DNA of 5,039 bases, taken from an uncultured Clostridia bacterium (GTDB taxonomy: Bacteria; Bacillota; Clostridia; Oscillospirales; CAG-272). The notes below the pieces were generated by a model. That model ran no database searches. It was not told the origin of the DNA and saw only the letters and a program-made list of their open reading frames with translations. Of the stretch, positions 1 through 5,039 are shown piece by piece (the stretch's first letter is position 1; each line of letters begins with the position of its first letter). The position numbers were made by a program, and so were the translations under genes. The stretch lies in assembly GCA_937898155.1 (NCBI GenBank), contig CALEJO010000043.1, positions 1 to 5,039 on the forward strand, read 5' to 3'.

Positions 1-892
1 GGAGCCGTCCACGATGATCCGCGAGCGTTTCCCTGCGCAAAAAGCGAGAGACATTGATAATCTTCTCGCATGTCTGCGCCGTTTCATCATCCGTGACGAA
101 AACGAATAAATCCTCACCCGCGATATAAATGCTCTCCGTCCGCGAGCGGATGAGCGGCGTCGGGCAGACGGTCATACCGATGCCCTTTTCGGTCAGCGCG
201 GCGCGCAGTCGCGCCATAAAAAGATAGCCGAGCCCATACTTATCCGTCACGGCGCACGTGTGCTTCGCACGGGTGCGGAGGGTGTCGAGCGTCCGCTCCC
301 CATGCACGCCGATCGCGGAGAGATAGCGTATTTTGACCGTGCCCTTTTTCGCGCGGCGGAATGAGCCGACGAGCCGTCCGATCGCTGCGTCGGCTTTCGG
401 GAATAAAAACGCCGGCTCGGAAAGCTCCGTCAGCTCCCGCGCCATCCGCCCCGCCGTGAAGAGATAGCGATACGCCGTGCGATACGCCTCCGATTTGTGG
501 CGCGAAAGCGAAATGATCTCCTCCCGCCGACGCGAAAGCGCCGCGAAATCGAACGCTTCGCCGAGATTGAGAATCCGCTCGACCGCGCCCGGAAACTTCG
601 GATCGGTCATGTGCGGCGCCGTGCCGTCGATGACCGCCGTGCCGAGCGACGGGATCAGCACGCCGTCGAGCGAATCCGTATCCGATGAGCAATAGTAATA
701 TTCCGTTTCCAGCCCCCGTGTCTCCGCCTCGATGCCGATCTGCCGCACGAGGGTGGATTTTCCCGTGCCGGGCCCGCCTTTTAGGATCGTGATATGCCGG
801 AGCGTTTCCGGCGAAAAAATATCGTCATACAGACTGCAAAATCCCTCTTCCGTATTGGCGGCGGCAAAAAACGCGTTCTCCCGATGCTCCAC
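1..892 (-). CDS. P-loop ATPase of the PRK06851-like family, C-terminal part missing
   Basis: This is a soluble nucleotide-binding protein of unknown cellular role, cut by the left edge after about 297 residues. A Walker A motif, GGPGTGKST, sits at residues 39-47, preceded by a strand (HITILK). Other blocks I recognise from this Firmicutes family are ANTEEGFCSLYDDIF (12-26), CSSDTDSLDGV (68-78), DGTAPHMTDPKFPGAVE (89-105) and INLG-like ILNLGEAFD. The family is usually about 350-390 residues and often has a second P-loop-like half, which would lie outside the window. The usual GGNT block near the N-terminus reads AANT here. There is no in-frame ATG; I chose GTG at 892-890 because AAGAGG lies just upstream and the conserved block begins within ten residues. 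An earlier in-frame GTG at 1003-1001 is possible. The gene is divergent from rpsU. The family assignment is from memory of motifs; the function is not known to me. Confidence 0.72.
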   Translation of the reverse strand, partial: MEHRENAFFAAANTEEGFCSLYDDIFSPETLRHITILKGGPGTGKSTLVRQIGIEAETRGLETEYYYCSSDTDSLDGVLIPSLGTAVIDGTAPHMTDPKFPGAVERILNLGEAFDFAALSRRREEIISLSRHKSEAYRTAYRYLFTAGRMARELTELSEPAFLFPKADAAIGRLVGSFRRAKKGTVKIRYLSAIGVHGERTLDTLRTRAKHTCAVTDKYGLGYLFMARLRAALTEKGIGMTVCPTPLIRSRTESIYIAGEDLFVFVTDDETAQTCEKIINVSRFLRRETLADHRGRL

Positions 893-1032
893 TTGCTCCT
901 CTTTTCCCCGCCGAAAGCGTTTTTTCGGCAGTTTTCTCTCATATTCATCGCCATTGTATGCGCTTTTTTCGTTTTCGGTCCGTTGTTTTGCCGAAATTAT
1001 CACGTTTCTTTGGCTAAATTTTGAAATAGGGC

Positions 1033-1062
1033 TTGACAGCGGGACATTCGGCGGTGTATAAT
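1033..1062 (+). promoter_or_regulatory. Consensus sigma-A promoter of the rpsU operon
   Basis: TTGACA at 1033-1038 and TATAAT at 1057-1062 both match the housekeeping consensus at six of six positions, separated by 18 bases. The predicted transcription start is about 1069-1070, giving a leader of roughly 52 bases before the rpsU ATG. A promoter this strong fits a ribosomal-protein gene and probably also drives rimM, trmD and murJ by read-through. Confidence 0.9.
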
Positions 1063-1069
1063 GACCGTT

Positions 1070-1084
1070 GAGAAATTATTTCTC
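1070..1084 (+). promoter_or_regulatory. Perfect inverted repeat at the start of the rpsU leader
   Basis: GAGAAAT (1070-1076) and ATTTCTC (1078-1084) are exact reverse complements around a single T. In RNA this can fold as a 5-base-pair stem with a 5-base loop. It begins at the predicted first nucleotide of the transcript. It could be a 5'-end stabilising hairpin, or a DNA operator just downstream of the promoter. The symmetry is seen directly; the role is inference. Confidence 0.5.
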
Positions 1085-1102
1085 TTTGCACCTTTTTATT
1101 GC

Positions 1103-1111
1103 GGAGGGAGG
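1103..1111 (+). promoter_or_regulatory. Strong ribosome binding site of rpsU
   Basis: GGAGGGAGG ends 10 bases before the ATG at 1122. It fixes that ATG as the start and argues against reading upstream to the in-frame TTG at 1068, which would translate straight through this site and leave no leader. Confidence 0.85.
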
Positions 1112-1121
1112 GATATATAAA

Positions 1122-1301
1122 ATGGCTGAGATCAGAGTAAAAGAAAATGAATCGCTTGACAGCGCTCTTCGCAGATTCAAGAGACAGTGCGCACGCTCCG
1201 GCGTCATCGCGGAAGTCAAGAAGAGAGAGCATTACGAAAAGCCCAGTGTCAAACGCAAAAAGAAATCAGAAGCAGCAAGAAAGCGCAAATTCAAGAGCTG
1301 A
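1122..1301 (+). CDS. rpsU: 30S ribosomal protein S21
   Basis: This 59-residue protein is a small-subunit ribosomal protein that sits near the anti-Shine-Dalgarno end of 16S rRNA and helps initiation. The sequence opens MAEIRVKENESLDSALRRFKR, with the family block ENESLDSALRRFKRQ, then SGVIAEVKKREHYEKPS, and ends in a very basic tail (KRKKKSEAARKRKFKS) as S21 proteins do. The length is normal for Firmicutes S21 (about 57-60). The start is decided by the strong ribosome binding site at 1103-1111. It is the first gene after a consensus promoter and is separated from rimM by a structured 95-base spacer. Its codons look A-rich compared with the GC-rich genes downstream, which is common for very highly expressed small genes. 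Identity is secure. Confidence 0.97.
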   Translation: MAEIRVKENESLDSALRRFKRQCARSGVIAEVKKREHYEKPSVKRKKKSEAARKRKFKS

Positions 1302-1317
1302 TTGCAGCAAACATGCC

Positions 1318-1378
1318 TCGCGGAAGCCAAAGCCAAGCGGGGCTTTTGTTTTCCCCGTTAAAAGCCGCGAAACGCGGT
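1318..1378 (+). other. Structured rpsU-rimM spacer with mutually exclusive stems
   Basis: Several stems compete in this spacer. TCGCGG (1318-1323) can pair with CCGCGA (1365-1370). AAAGCC (1329-1334) can pair with GGCTTT (1341-1346). GGCTTTT (1341-1347) can instead pair with AAAAGCC (1360-1366). CCGCG (1365-1369) can also pair with CGCGG (1373-1377) across an AAA loop. The second and third stems share one arm, as in attenuators. The rimM ribosome binding site (about 1385-1390) lies just outside the structures. Pairings are seen directly; a regulatory role is inference. Confidence 0.4.
1329..1352 (+). terminator. Weak intrinsic terminator or attenuator after rpsU
   Basis: A 6-base-pair stem, AAAGCC/GGCTTT with loop AAGCGG, is followed by TGTTTT. 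The stem is short with three GC pairs, so it is probably leaky. Partial termination here would make rpsU message more abundant than rimM-trmD message, which suits their different protein needs. Confidence 0.4.
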
Positions 1379-1396
1379 AAAAATAAAGGAAAGAAC

Positions 1397-1903
1397 ATGG
1401 AAAAGAAGTCTTATCTCGAAATCGCCAAGATCATCAATACCCACGGCGTGCGCGGCGAAGTCAAGCTCGATCCGTGGTGCGACAGCCCCGAGCATCTGAA
1501 AAAAATCAAACATCTTTATTTGCAGGACGGGACGGAATTTTCCGTTTCTGGCGTGAAGCTGCTGAACGGCGGGTTCGCCGTTTGCAAGCTCGGCGGCGTG
1601 GACACGGTCGAGGCGGCGATGCGGCTGAAAAACAAGGTGCTTATCACGCGCCGCGAGGAAATCCCGAAGGCGGCGGGCGCACATTTCATCGCCGATCTGA
1701 TCGGACTGCCCGTGATCGACGCGGAAAGCGGCATCAAATATGGCGTGCTCGACGACGTGATCGAGAGCGTGGCGCAGGAAATCTACGCCGTCAAAACGGA
1801 AGCGGGCGAAACCGTGCTGCTCCCGAACGTGCCCGCGTTCGTCCGTCGCGTCGACGAGGATGAGGGCATCTTCATCACGCCGATCGACGGTTTCTTTTCG
1901 TGA
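1397..1903 (+). CDS. rimM: Ribosome maturation factor RimM
   Basis: RimM binds S19 in the 30S subunit and promotes maturation of the 16S rRNA 3' (head) domain in the cytoplasm. The protein is 168 residues, the usual size. The N-terminal RimM domain carries the signature THGVRGEVK at 15-23 (the family has T/H-G-x-R-G-E-V-K), and the linker block GGVDTVEAAMRLKNKVLITRREEIP leads to the C-terminal PRC-barrel domain. That domain shows DLIGLPVID (100-108), VLLPNVPAFVRRVD (140-153) and the closing IFITPIDGFF (158-167). The aromatic pair usual before DLIGL is reduced to HFIA. ATG at 1397 has AAAGGA six bases upstream; a longer frame back to 1187 overlaps rpsU and is not used. trmD starts 9 bases after its stop, the standard rimM-trmD pairing. 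Confidence 0.96.
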   Translation: MEKKSYLEIAKIINTHGVRGEVKLDPWCDSPEHLKKIKHLYLQDGTEFSVSGVKLLNGGFAVCKLGGVDTVEAAMRLKNKVLITRREEIPKAAGAHFIADLIGLPVIDAESGIKYGVLDDVIESVAQEIYAVKTEAGETVLLPNVPAFVRRVDEDEGIFITPIDGFFS

Positions 1904-1912
1904 GGTGCCGCC

Positions 1913-2668
1913 ATGCGCTTTGACATTATGACGCTCTTCCCCGACCTCGTGGAAACGGTGCTTTCTGAAAGCATCATCGGGCGGGCGAGAAAGGCGGGCA
2001 TCCTCGATATCCGCACTTATAACATCCGCGATTATTCCAAGGATAAGCACCGCCGCGTGGACGACACGCCTTACGGCGGCGGACGCGGGATGCTGATGAG
2101 CCCCGTGCCGATCTACGACTGCTATTCCGCCGTCGTTTCGCCCGAAACGAACGACTCCCGGCGCAAGCACGTGATCTATCTTTCGCCGCAGGGCGCCGTG
2201 CTGACACAGGCAAAAGCCAAGGAACTGGCAGACAATTTCGACGACCTGATCTTGCTCTGCGGGCATTACGAGGGCATTGATCAGCGCGTCCTCGACGAAA
2301 TCGTGGATGAGGAGATCTCCATCGGCGATTACGTGCTGACGGGCGGCGAGATCCCCGCCTGCATCCTCGTGGACGCGGTTTCCCGCATGGTTCCCGGCGT
2401 GCTCGCCGACGAAGAATGCTTTGAAAAAGAGAGCTTCACGACGGACTATCTGCTCGAATATCCGCAGTATACCCGCCCCTACGAATTTCACGGCATGGTC
2501 GTGCCGGAGGTGCTGATCAGCGGGCATCACGCGAACATCGAAGCGTGGCGCAAGGAAAAAGCGATCGAGAAAACGCGGCTCGCGCGCCCCGATCTCGCCG
2601 CGCGGATTCCCCCCGAGGAGCCGCCGAAGCCGAAGCGCCGCAAAAAGAAGCCCGCGCAAGAAGAATAA
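1913..2668 (+). CDS. trmD: tRNA (guanine-N1-)-methyltransferase TrmD
   Basis: TrmD transfers a methyl group from S-adenosylmethionine to N1 of G37 next to the anticodon, preventing +1 frameshifting; it acts as a dimer with a trefoil-knot (SPOUT) fold. The 251 residues show every family block: LFPD (8-11), DDTPYGGGRGM (50-60), YLSPQG (89-94), CGHYEGIDQRV (116-126), SIGDYVLTGGEIPA (136-149), VSRMVPGVL (156-164), EYPQYTRP (182-189), VPEVLISGHHANIEAWR (197-213). R158 matches E. coli R154. The position of the E. coli catalytic D169 is a glutamate, E173. The last 20 residues form a Pro/Lys/Arg-rich tail. GAGGTG at 1902-1907, overlapping the rimM stop, sets the ATG at 1913 and suggests coupling to rimM. 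murJ follows after 21 bases. Confidence 0.97.
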   Translation: MRFDIMTLFPDLVETVLSESIIGRARKAGILDIRTYNIRDYSKDKHRRVDDTPYGGGRGMLMSPVPIYDCYSAVVSPETNDSRRKHVIYLSPQGAVLTQAKAKELADNFDDLILLCGHYEGIDQRVLDEIVDEEISIGDYVLTGGEIPACILVDAVSRMVPGVLADEECFEKESFTTDYLLEYPQYTRPYEFHGMVVPEVLISGHHANIEAWRKEKAIEKTRLARPDLAARIPPEEPPKPKRRKKKPAQEE

Positions 2669-2689
2669 TTCCGAAAAGGAGGAGACGCC

Positions 2690-4246
2690 ATGACAGAAAA
2701 AAAGAACAGCGCCGGCTTAACCGTCGCACTGATGATCCTCGTCACGCTCTTCTCCAAGCTTTTAGGCATGGTCCGCGGCATACTTGTCGCAGGCATTTTT
2801 GCCGACAGCCCCGCCGGTGTCGCGTTTGCGGCGGGGAGCCAGATTCCGCTCGCCGTTTTCGATATGCTCTTTTCGGCGGCGGTGCTCGGCTCGTTTTTAC
2901 CGATCTATCGCGGTGCGCTCTTGACCGATCCGGCACGGGCGCGCCGTTTTTCGTCTTCGTTTCTCGGTGCCGTCACGCTCGCCACGGCGGCGATCGCCGC
3001 GCTCGGCGTGATCTTTGCCGCACCGATCCTCTCGCTGAGCGCACCGGGGCTCGAAGCGGAGACCGCCGCGCTTGCCGCGCGCCTGCTCCGCCTCATGTTC
3101 CCCGCGATGATCTTCGCCGGCGTCACCTATATGCTGACGGGAATTTCGCAGTCCCACGAACGCTTTTTGCTTCCCGCGTCCGTTAGCGCGATCTCGAATC
3201 TCTTCTTGATCGGATACCTGCTTTTCTGCGGCGGCGAGCCGGATGAAAGGACAGCGATCGGGCTTTCGATCGCGTATCTCGTTTCGTGGAGTGTGCAGTT
3301 TCTGACGCTCGCGATCCCGCTCGGCGCGCGTCGTCTGCTTCCCTTGCCGACCGTCCGCGTTTCGGACGATCTGCGCCTCGCGTTGCGCCGCTCCGTCCCC
3401 GTCATGTTCGGCTCGTGGCTGATTCCCGCGGGCACGCTGATCGCCACGTTCTTCTCGTCCTCGGTCGCGGATTCCGCGCTCGCCGCCTACACGTATGCGT
3501 TCACGATTGATTCGATCCTCGCGGGCGTCCTCACCTACGGCATCTGCAACTATCTCTTTCCGAAGCTCTCGGAAAAAGCGGCGTCCGGCGAAACGTCCGG
3601 CTTTTCGAGCGCGCTCGGTGACGGGCTTTTCGCTTCCCTCGCGCTCGTGCTTCCCGTCGCCGCCGCGGCGTTCTTTCTCGCAAAGCCCGCCGTTTCCGTC
3701 TTGTATCTGCGCGGCAATTTCTCCGAAGATCTCGCCGATCTGACCGCGCTCGCGCTTCGAACGCTCGCGCCCGCGATGCCCGCGTTCTGCGTTTCGGAGC
3801 TTCTCTCCCGCGCCGCTTACGCAAACGGAAAGGTGCGCCTGCCGATGCTTGCGGCTCTCATCGGCATCGCTTCGGACATCGGATTCGCGTCCGCGTTTTC
3901 CCTCGCGGGGAAGCTGACCGTTGCCGCCGTCGCCGGCGCGTTTGCCGTCGGACAGACCGCCGCCGCGCTGACGCTCGCGGTGCTTTTGCGCCGTGATTTT
4001 TCCGGCGCGTTCGCCGGAGCCGCCCGCAAAAAATGGCTCGTTTTGCTCCTCAGCACGCTCCTTTCGGTCGCTTCGATGGCGGGAATTTCGGCTTTTTTGC
4101 AAAAAAACGCCCGTTTTTCCGGCGTTTCCGGAAATTTTCTCGCGATTGCTCTTGTCTTTTTGCCCTCAATTATGGTATATTTATTATGTATGATTTTATT
4201 TGGTGCGCTCCCGCGCCCGAAGAAGAAAGGTGGTGACAACTCATGA
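2690..4246 (+). CDS. murJ: MurJ/MviN-family lipid-linked glycan flippase (divergent)
   Basis: Family members flip lipid II, the undecaprenyl-linked peptidoglycan precursor, across the cytoplasmic membrane. The 518-residue protein is hydrophobic throughout, consistent with about 14 helices (E. coli MurJ: 511). Family marks are FSKLLGMVRGILVAGIF (21-37), FLPIY (69-73), RLLRLMFPAMIFAGV (131-145), YLRGNFSEDL (339-348) and LAPAMPAFCVSELLSRAAYANGK (359-381, counterpart of the usual LPAFALVKVLSRAFYA block). Against E. coli, R24 is kept (R29), R18 is K23, but D39, R52 and R270 become V44, F57 and T272. The C-terminus is a basic RPKKKGG tail. ATG at 2690 follows AAAGGAGGA at 2675-2683. The stop overlaps the next ATG as ATGA. 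Family is firm; lipid II as substrate is less so given the lost arginines. Confidence 0.88.
   Translation: MTEKKNSAGLTVALMILVTLFSKLLGMVRGILVAGIFADSPAGVAFAAGSQIPLAVFDMLFSAAVLGSFLPIYRGALLTDPARARRFSSSFLGAVTLATAAIAALGVIFAAPILSLSAPGLEAETAALAARLLRLMFPAMIFAGVTYMLTGISQSHERFLLPASVSAISNLFLIGYLLFCGGEPDERTAIGLSIAYLVSWSVQFLTLAIPLGARRLLPLPTVRVSDDLRLALRRSVPVMFGSWLIPAGTLIATFFSSSVADSALAAYTYAFTIDSILAGVLTYGICNYLFPKLSEKAASGETSGFSSALGDGLFASLALVLPVAAAAFFLAKPAVSVLYLRGNFSEDLADLTALALRTLAPAMPAFCVSELLSRAAYANGKVRLPMLAALIGIASDIGFASAFSLAGKLTVAAVAGAFAVGQTAAALTLAVLLRRDFSGAFAGAARKKWLVLLLSTLLSVASMAGISAFLQKNARFSGVSGNFLAIALVFLPSIMVYLLCMILFGALPRPKKKGGDNS
4001..4018. repeat. 7-base inverted repeat inside murJ
   Basis: TCCGGCG and CGCCGGA are exact reverse complements around CGTT. 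The hairpin could form in murJ mRNA. No T-run follows it on the plus strand, so it is not a terminator in that direction. It encodes an ordinary SGAFAGA stretch and may have no role. Confidence 0.35.
4116..4140 (+). terminator. Terminator-like hairpin inside the 3' end of murJ
   Basis: TTTCCGG (4116-4122) and CCGGAAA (4128-4134) form a perfect 7-base-pair stem around CGTTT, followed directly by TTTTCT. It lies about 110 bases before the murJ stop, so full termination here would truncate murJ message. It is more likely leaky, or a pause or processing site. The structure is seen; activity is inference. Confidence 0.3.
4152..4181 (+). promoter_or_regulatory. Candidate internal promoter for the gene starting at 4243
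   Basis: TTGTCT (4152-4157, four of six to consensus) and TATATT (4176-4181, five of six) are 18 bases apart. A TG at 4173-4174 one base before the -10 makes it an extended -10 element. The predicted start is near 4188, about 55 bases before the next ATG. The stretch is distinctly AT-rich in a GC-rich gene, although it also encodes a hydrophobic helix (IMVYLLCMILF) that favours such codons. Confidence 0.4.
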
Positions 4247-5039
4247 ACAGGTCGGACCGTCGTTCCCGTGGCGGACACACGGGAAGCATCTTTGAACGCT
4301 CGTTCGTGCTTCGTGCACTCATGCGGTTTGCCGACTGGTTCTATCTCGCCGTCGGGCAAAGCGTCTTCGGCACGGTTCTCACCTCCTATCACCGCCTCGA
4401 AGCGGCGTTCGGTCGCTCCCGGATCGGCACCGAAGCACGGGAAGCCAAATTCGCGCGCGGCCCTTTTATGCGCCATCTCAAAAACCGCATCGCCAAGACG
4501 CAGGAATCGAGTTTTCTGACTTCCGTGTTCAGCCGCTTCACCAAAGCGCTGTGGAAAACCGGCACGCGCACCGTCGCGTTCTTTTTCCTCTCGCTCGGCA
4601 CCGCTTTTTGCGGCGTGGAATTTTTGCGCGTCAATACGTTCCGTCTCGCCACCCGCGGCGAAAGCGTTTTGATAATCGGCATTTCGCTGATCGTGCTTTC
4701 GCTCCCGCTCTTTTTCTCGCAGCGCAACCTCGGCGGCGATGTCTGTGACAGCACCTTCCTGCGTTCCCTCTTTTTTGACTTTCTGGACTATCGTCAAAAC
4801 CGCATCTTGACTTGCGCCGAAGAAAAGCCGGCCAATCGTTTCAGCTCCGCCTTTTTGCTGACGCTCCTGCTCGCGGCATTCTCAGTCGTGATCCCCCCGC
4901 TTTCCCTCGTCATCGCGGCGCTGGTCATTCTTCTCATCGCGCTGATCTTGGTATCGCCCGAATCGGGGCTGATCCTGACGTTCTTCTTTTTGCCGTTCCT
5001 CACCACGATGCAGCTTGTCGGCTTCATCTGCGTGATCTT
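4243..5039 (+). CDS. Multi-pass membrane protein, probably O-antigen ligase/polymerase-like, C-terminal part missing
   Basis: 265 codons are visible before the right edge. Residues 1-108 are mostly polar and basic, with amphipathic stretches (FERSFVLRALMRFADWFYLAVG) and many Arg/Lys, and probably lie on the cytoplasmic face. Hydrophobic segments follow at about 111-128, 141-158, 203-219, 222-238 and 241-265. The block SPESGLILTFFFLPFLTTM (238-256) resembles the helix after a long basic N-terminus that I recall from Clostridial O-antigen ligase (Wzy/WaaL-type) proteins; the diagnostic Wzy_C region would lie beyond the window. The ATG overlaps the murJ stop as ATGA and has AAAGGTGGT (4226-4234) eight bases upstream, so it is probably translationally coupled to murJ. 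A role in joining or polymerising lipid-linked glycan outside the membrane fits this neighbour. It could instead be an unrelated polytopic protein. Confidence 0.55.
   Translation, partial: MNRSDRRSRGGHTGSIFERSFVLRALMRFADWFYLAVGQSVFGTVLTSYHRLEAAFGRSRIGTEAREAKFARGPFMRHLKNRIAKTQESSFLTSVFSRFTKALWKTGTRTVAFFFLSLGTAFCGVEFLRVNTFRLATRGESVLIIGISLIVLSLPLFFSQRNLGGDVCDSTFLRSLFFDFLDYRQNRILTCAEEKPANRFSSAFLLTLLLAAFSVVIPPLSLVIAALVILLIALILVSPESGLILTFFFLPFLTTMQLVGFICVI

Noticed and set aside
996..1001. Possible minus-strand -10 element (GATAAT) for the ATPase gene
   Set aside because: No convincing -35 lies at the right distance (best hexamer about three of six), so I do not list it as a feature, although a promoter must lie somewhere in this divergent region.
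794..1024. Plus-strand open frames across the ATPase N-terminus and intergenic region
   Set aside because: They are antisense to the P-loop coding region, lack ribosome binding sites and match no family.
1068..1121. Upstream TTG start for rpsU adding 18 residues
   Set aside because: It coincides with the predicted transcription start and would translate through the strong Shine-Dalgarno site; S21 begins at MAEIRV.
1365..1377. CCGCG-AAA-CGCGG hairpin as a terminator
   Set aside because: On the plus strand it is followed by A-rich sequence, not a T-run; it is better read as part of the alternative spacer structure.
1187..1396. N-terminal extension of rimM
   Set aside because: It overlaps rpsU in another frame and encodes no RimM-like sequence; the ATG at 1397 has its own ribosome binding site.
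1358..2659. Long open frame (433 codons) on the minus strand across rimM and trmD
   Set aside because: It is antisense to two unmistakable genes, its product is rich in His, Arg and Asp without recognisable motifs, and such frames arise from GC-rich codon use.
2897..4102. Long open frame (401 codons) on the minus strand inside murJ
   Set aside because: The translation is an Arg/Glu/Gly-rich low-complexity string, the mirror of hydrophobic codons in murJ; no plausible domain.
3817..4797. 326-codon minus-strand frame spanning the murJ end and the following gene
   Set aside because: It covers the translationally coupled junction of two plus-strand genes with good ribosome binding sites and has a biased, motif-free composition.

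Overview
The window looks like a chromosomal housekeeping segment from a fairly GC-rich member of the Clostridia (Bacillota), plausibly an uncultured gut lineage near Oscillospirales or Christensenellales. The evidence is a short Clostridia-type ribosomal protein S21, strong purine-rich Shine-Dalgarno sites ahead of most genes, a consensus sigma-A promoter, and a divergent ATPase of a family I associate with Firmicutes. The taxonomic placement is inference. I see no tRNA, rRNA, CRISPR array, insertion sequence or attachment site.

Layout. Positions 1-892 (minus strand) hold most of a P-loop ATPase of the PRK06851-like family, cut by the left edge. A divergent intergenic region follows, with a near-perfect promoter at 1033-1062 pointing right and a perfect inverted repeat starting at the predicted transcription start. 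To the right, all on the plus strand, are rpsU (S21, 1122-1301), a 95-base spacer with several competing hairpins, rimM (1397-1903), trmD (1913-2668), a murJ/mviN-family flippase gene (2690-4246), and the first 265 codons of a multi-pass membrane protein (4243 to the right edge) that resembles Clostridial O-antigen ligase/polymerase-like proteins.

How the genes fit together. rpsU, rimM and trmD supply the translation apparatus: a 30S protein, a 16S/30S maturation factor, and the enzyme that makes m1G37 in tRNA. rimM and trmD are 9 bases apart and trmD and murJ 21 bases apart. murJ overlaps the next gene by ATGA, which suggests translational coupling. The last two genes belong to cell-envelope glycan export. 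The rimM-trmD pair is normally preceded by rpsP and a KH-domain gene and followed by rplS; here rpsU stands in front and murJ behind.

Most interesting points. The MurJ-family protein aligns without gaps to the start of E. coli MurJ, yet two of the cavity arginines known to matter there (R52 and R270) are F57 and T272 here, and R18 is K23. Together with its coupling to a Wzy/WaaL-like membrane protein, this raises the possibility that it flips a lipid-linked glycan other than lipid II. A terminator-like hairpin followed by an extended -10 promoter lies inside the last 130 bases of murJ, so the downstream gene may have its own transcript. The rpsU-rimM spacer has attenuator-like mutually exclusive stems. 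I did not find a clearly new biological system; these are leads.
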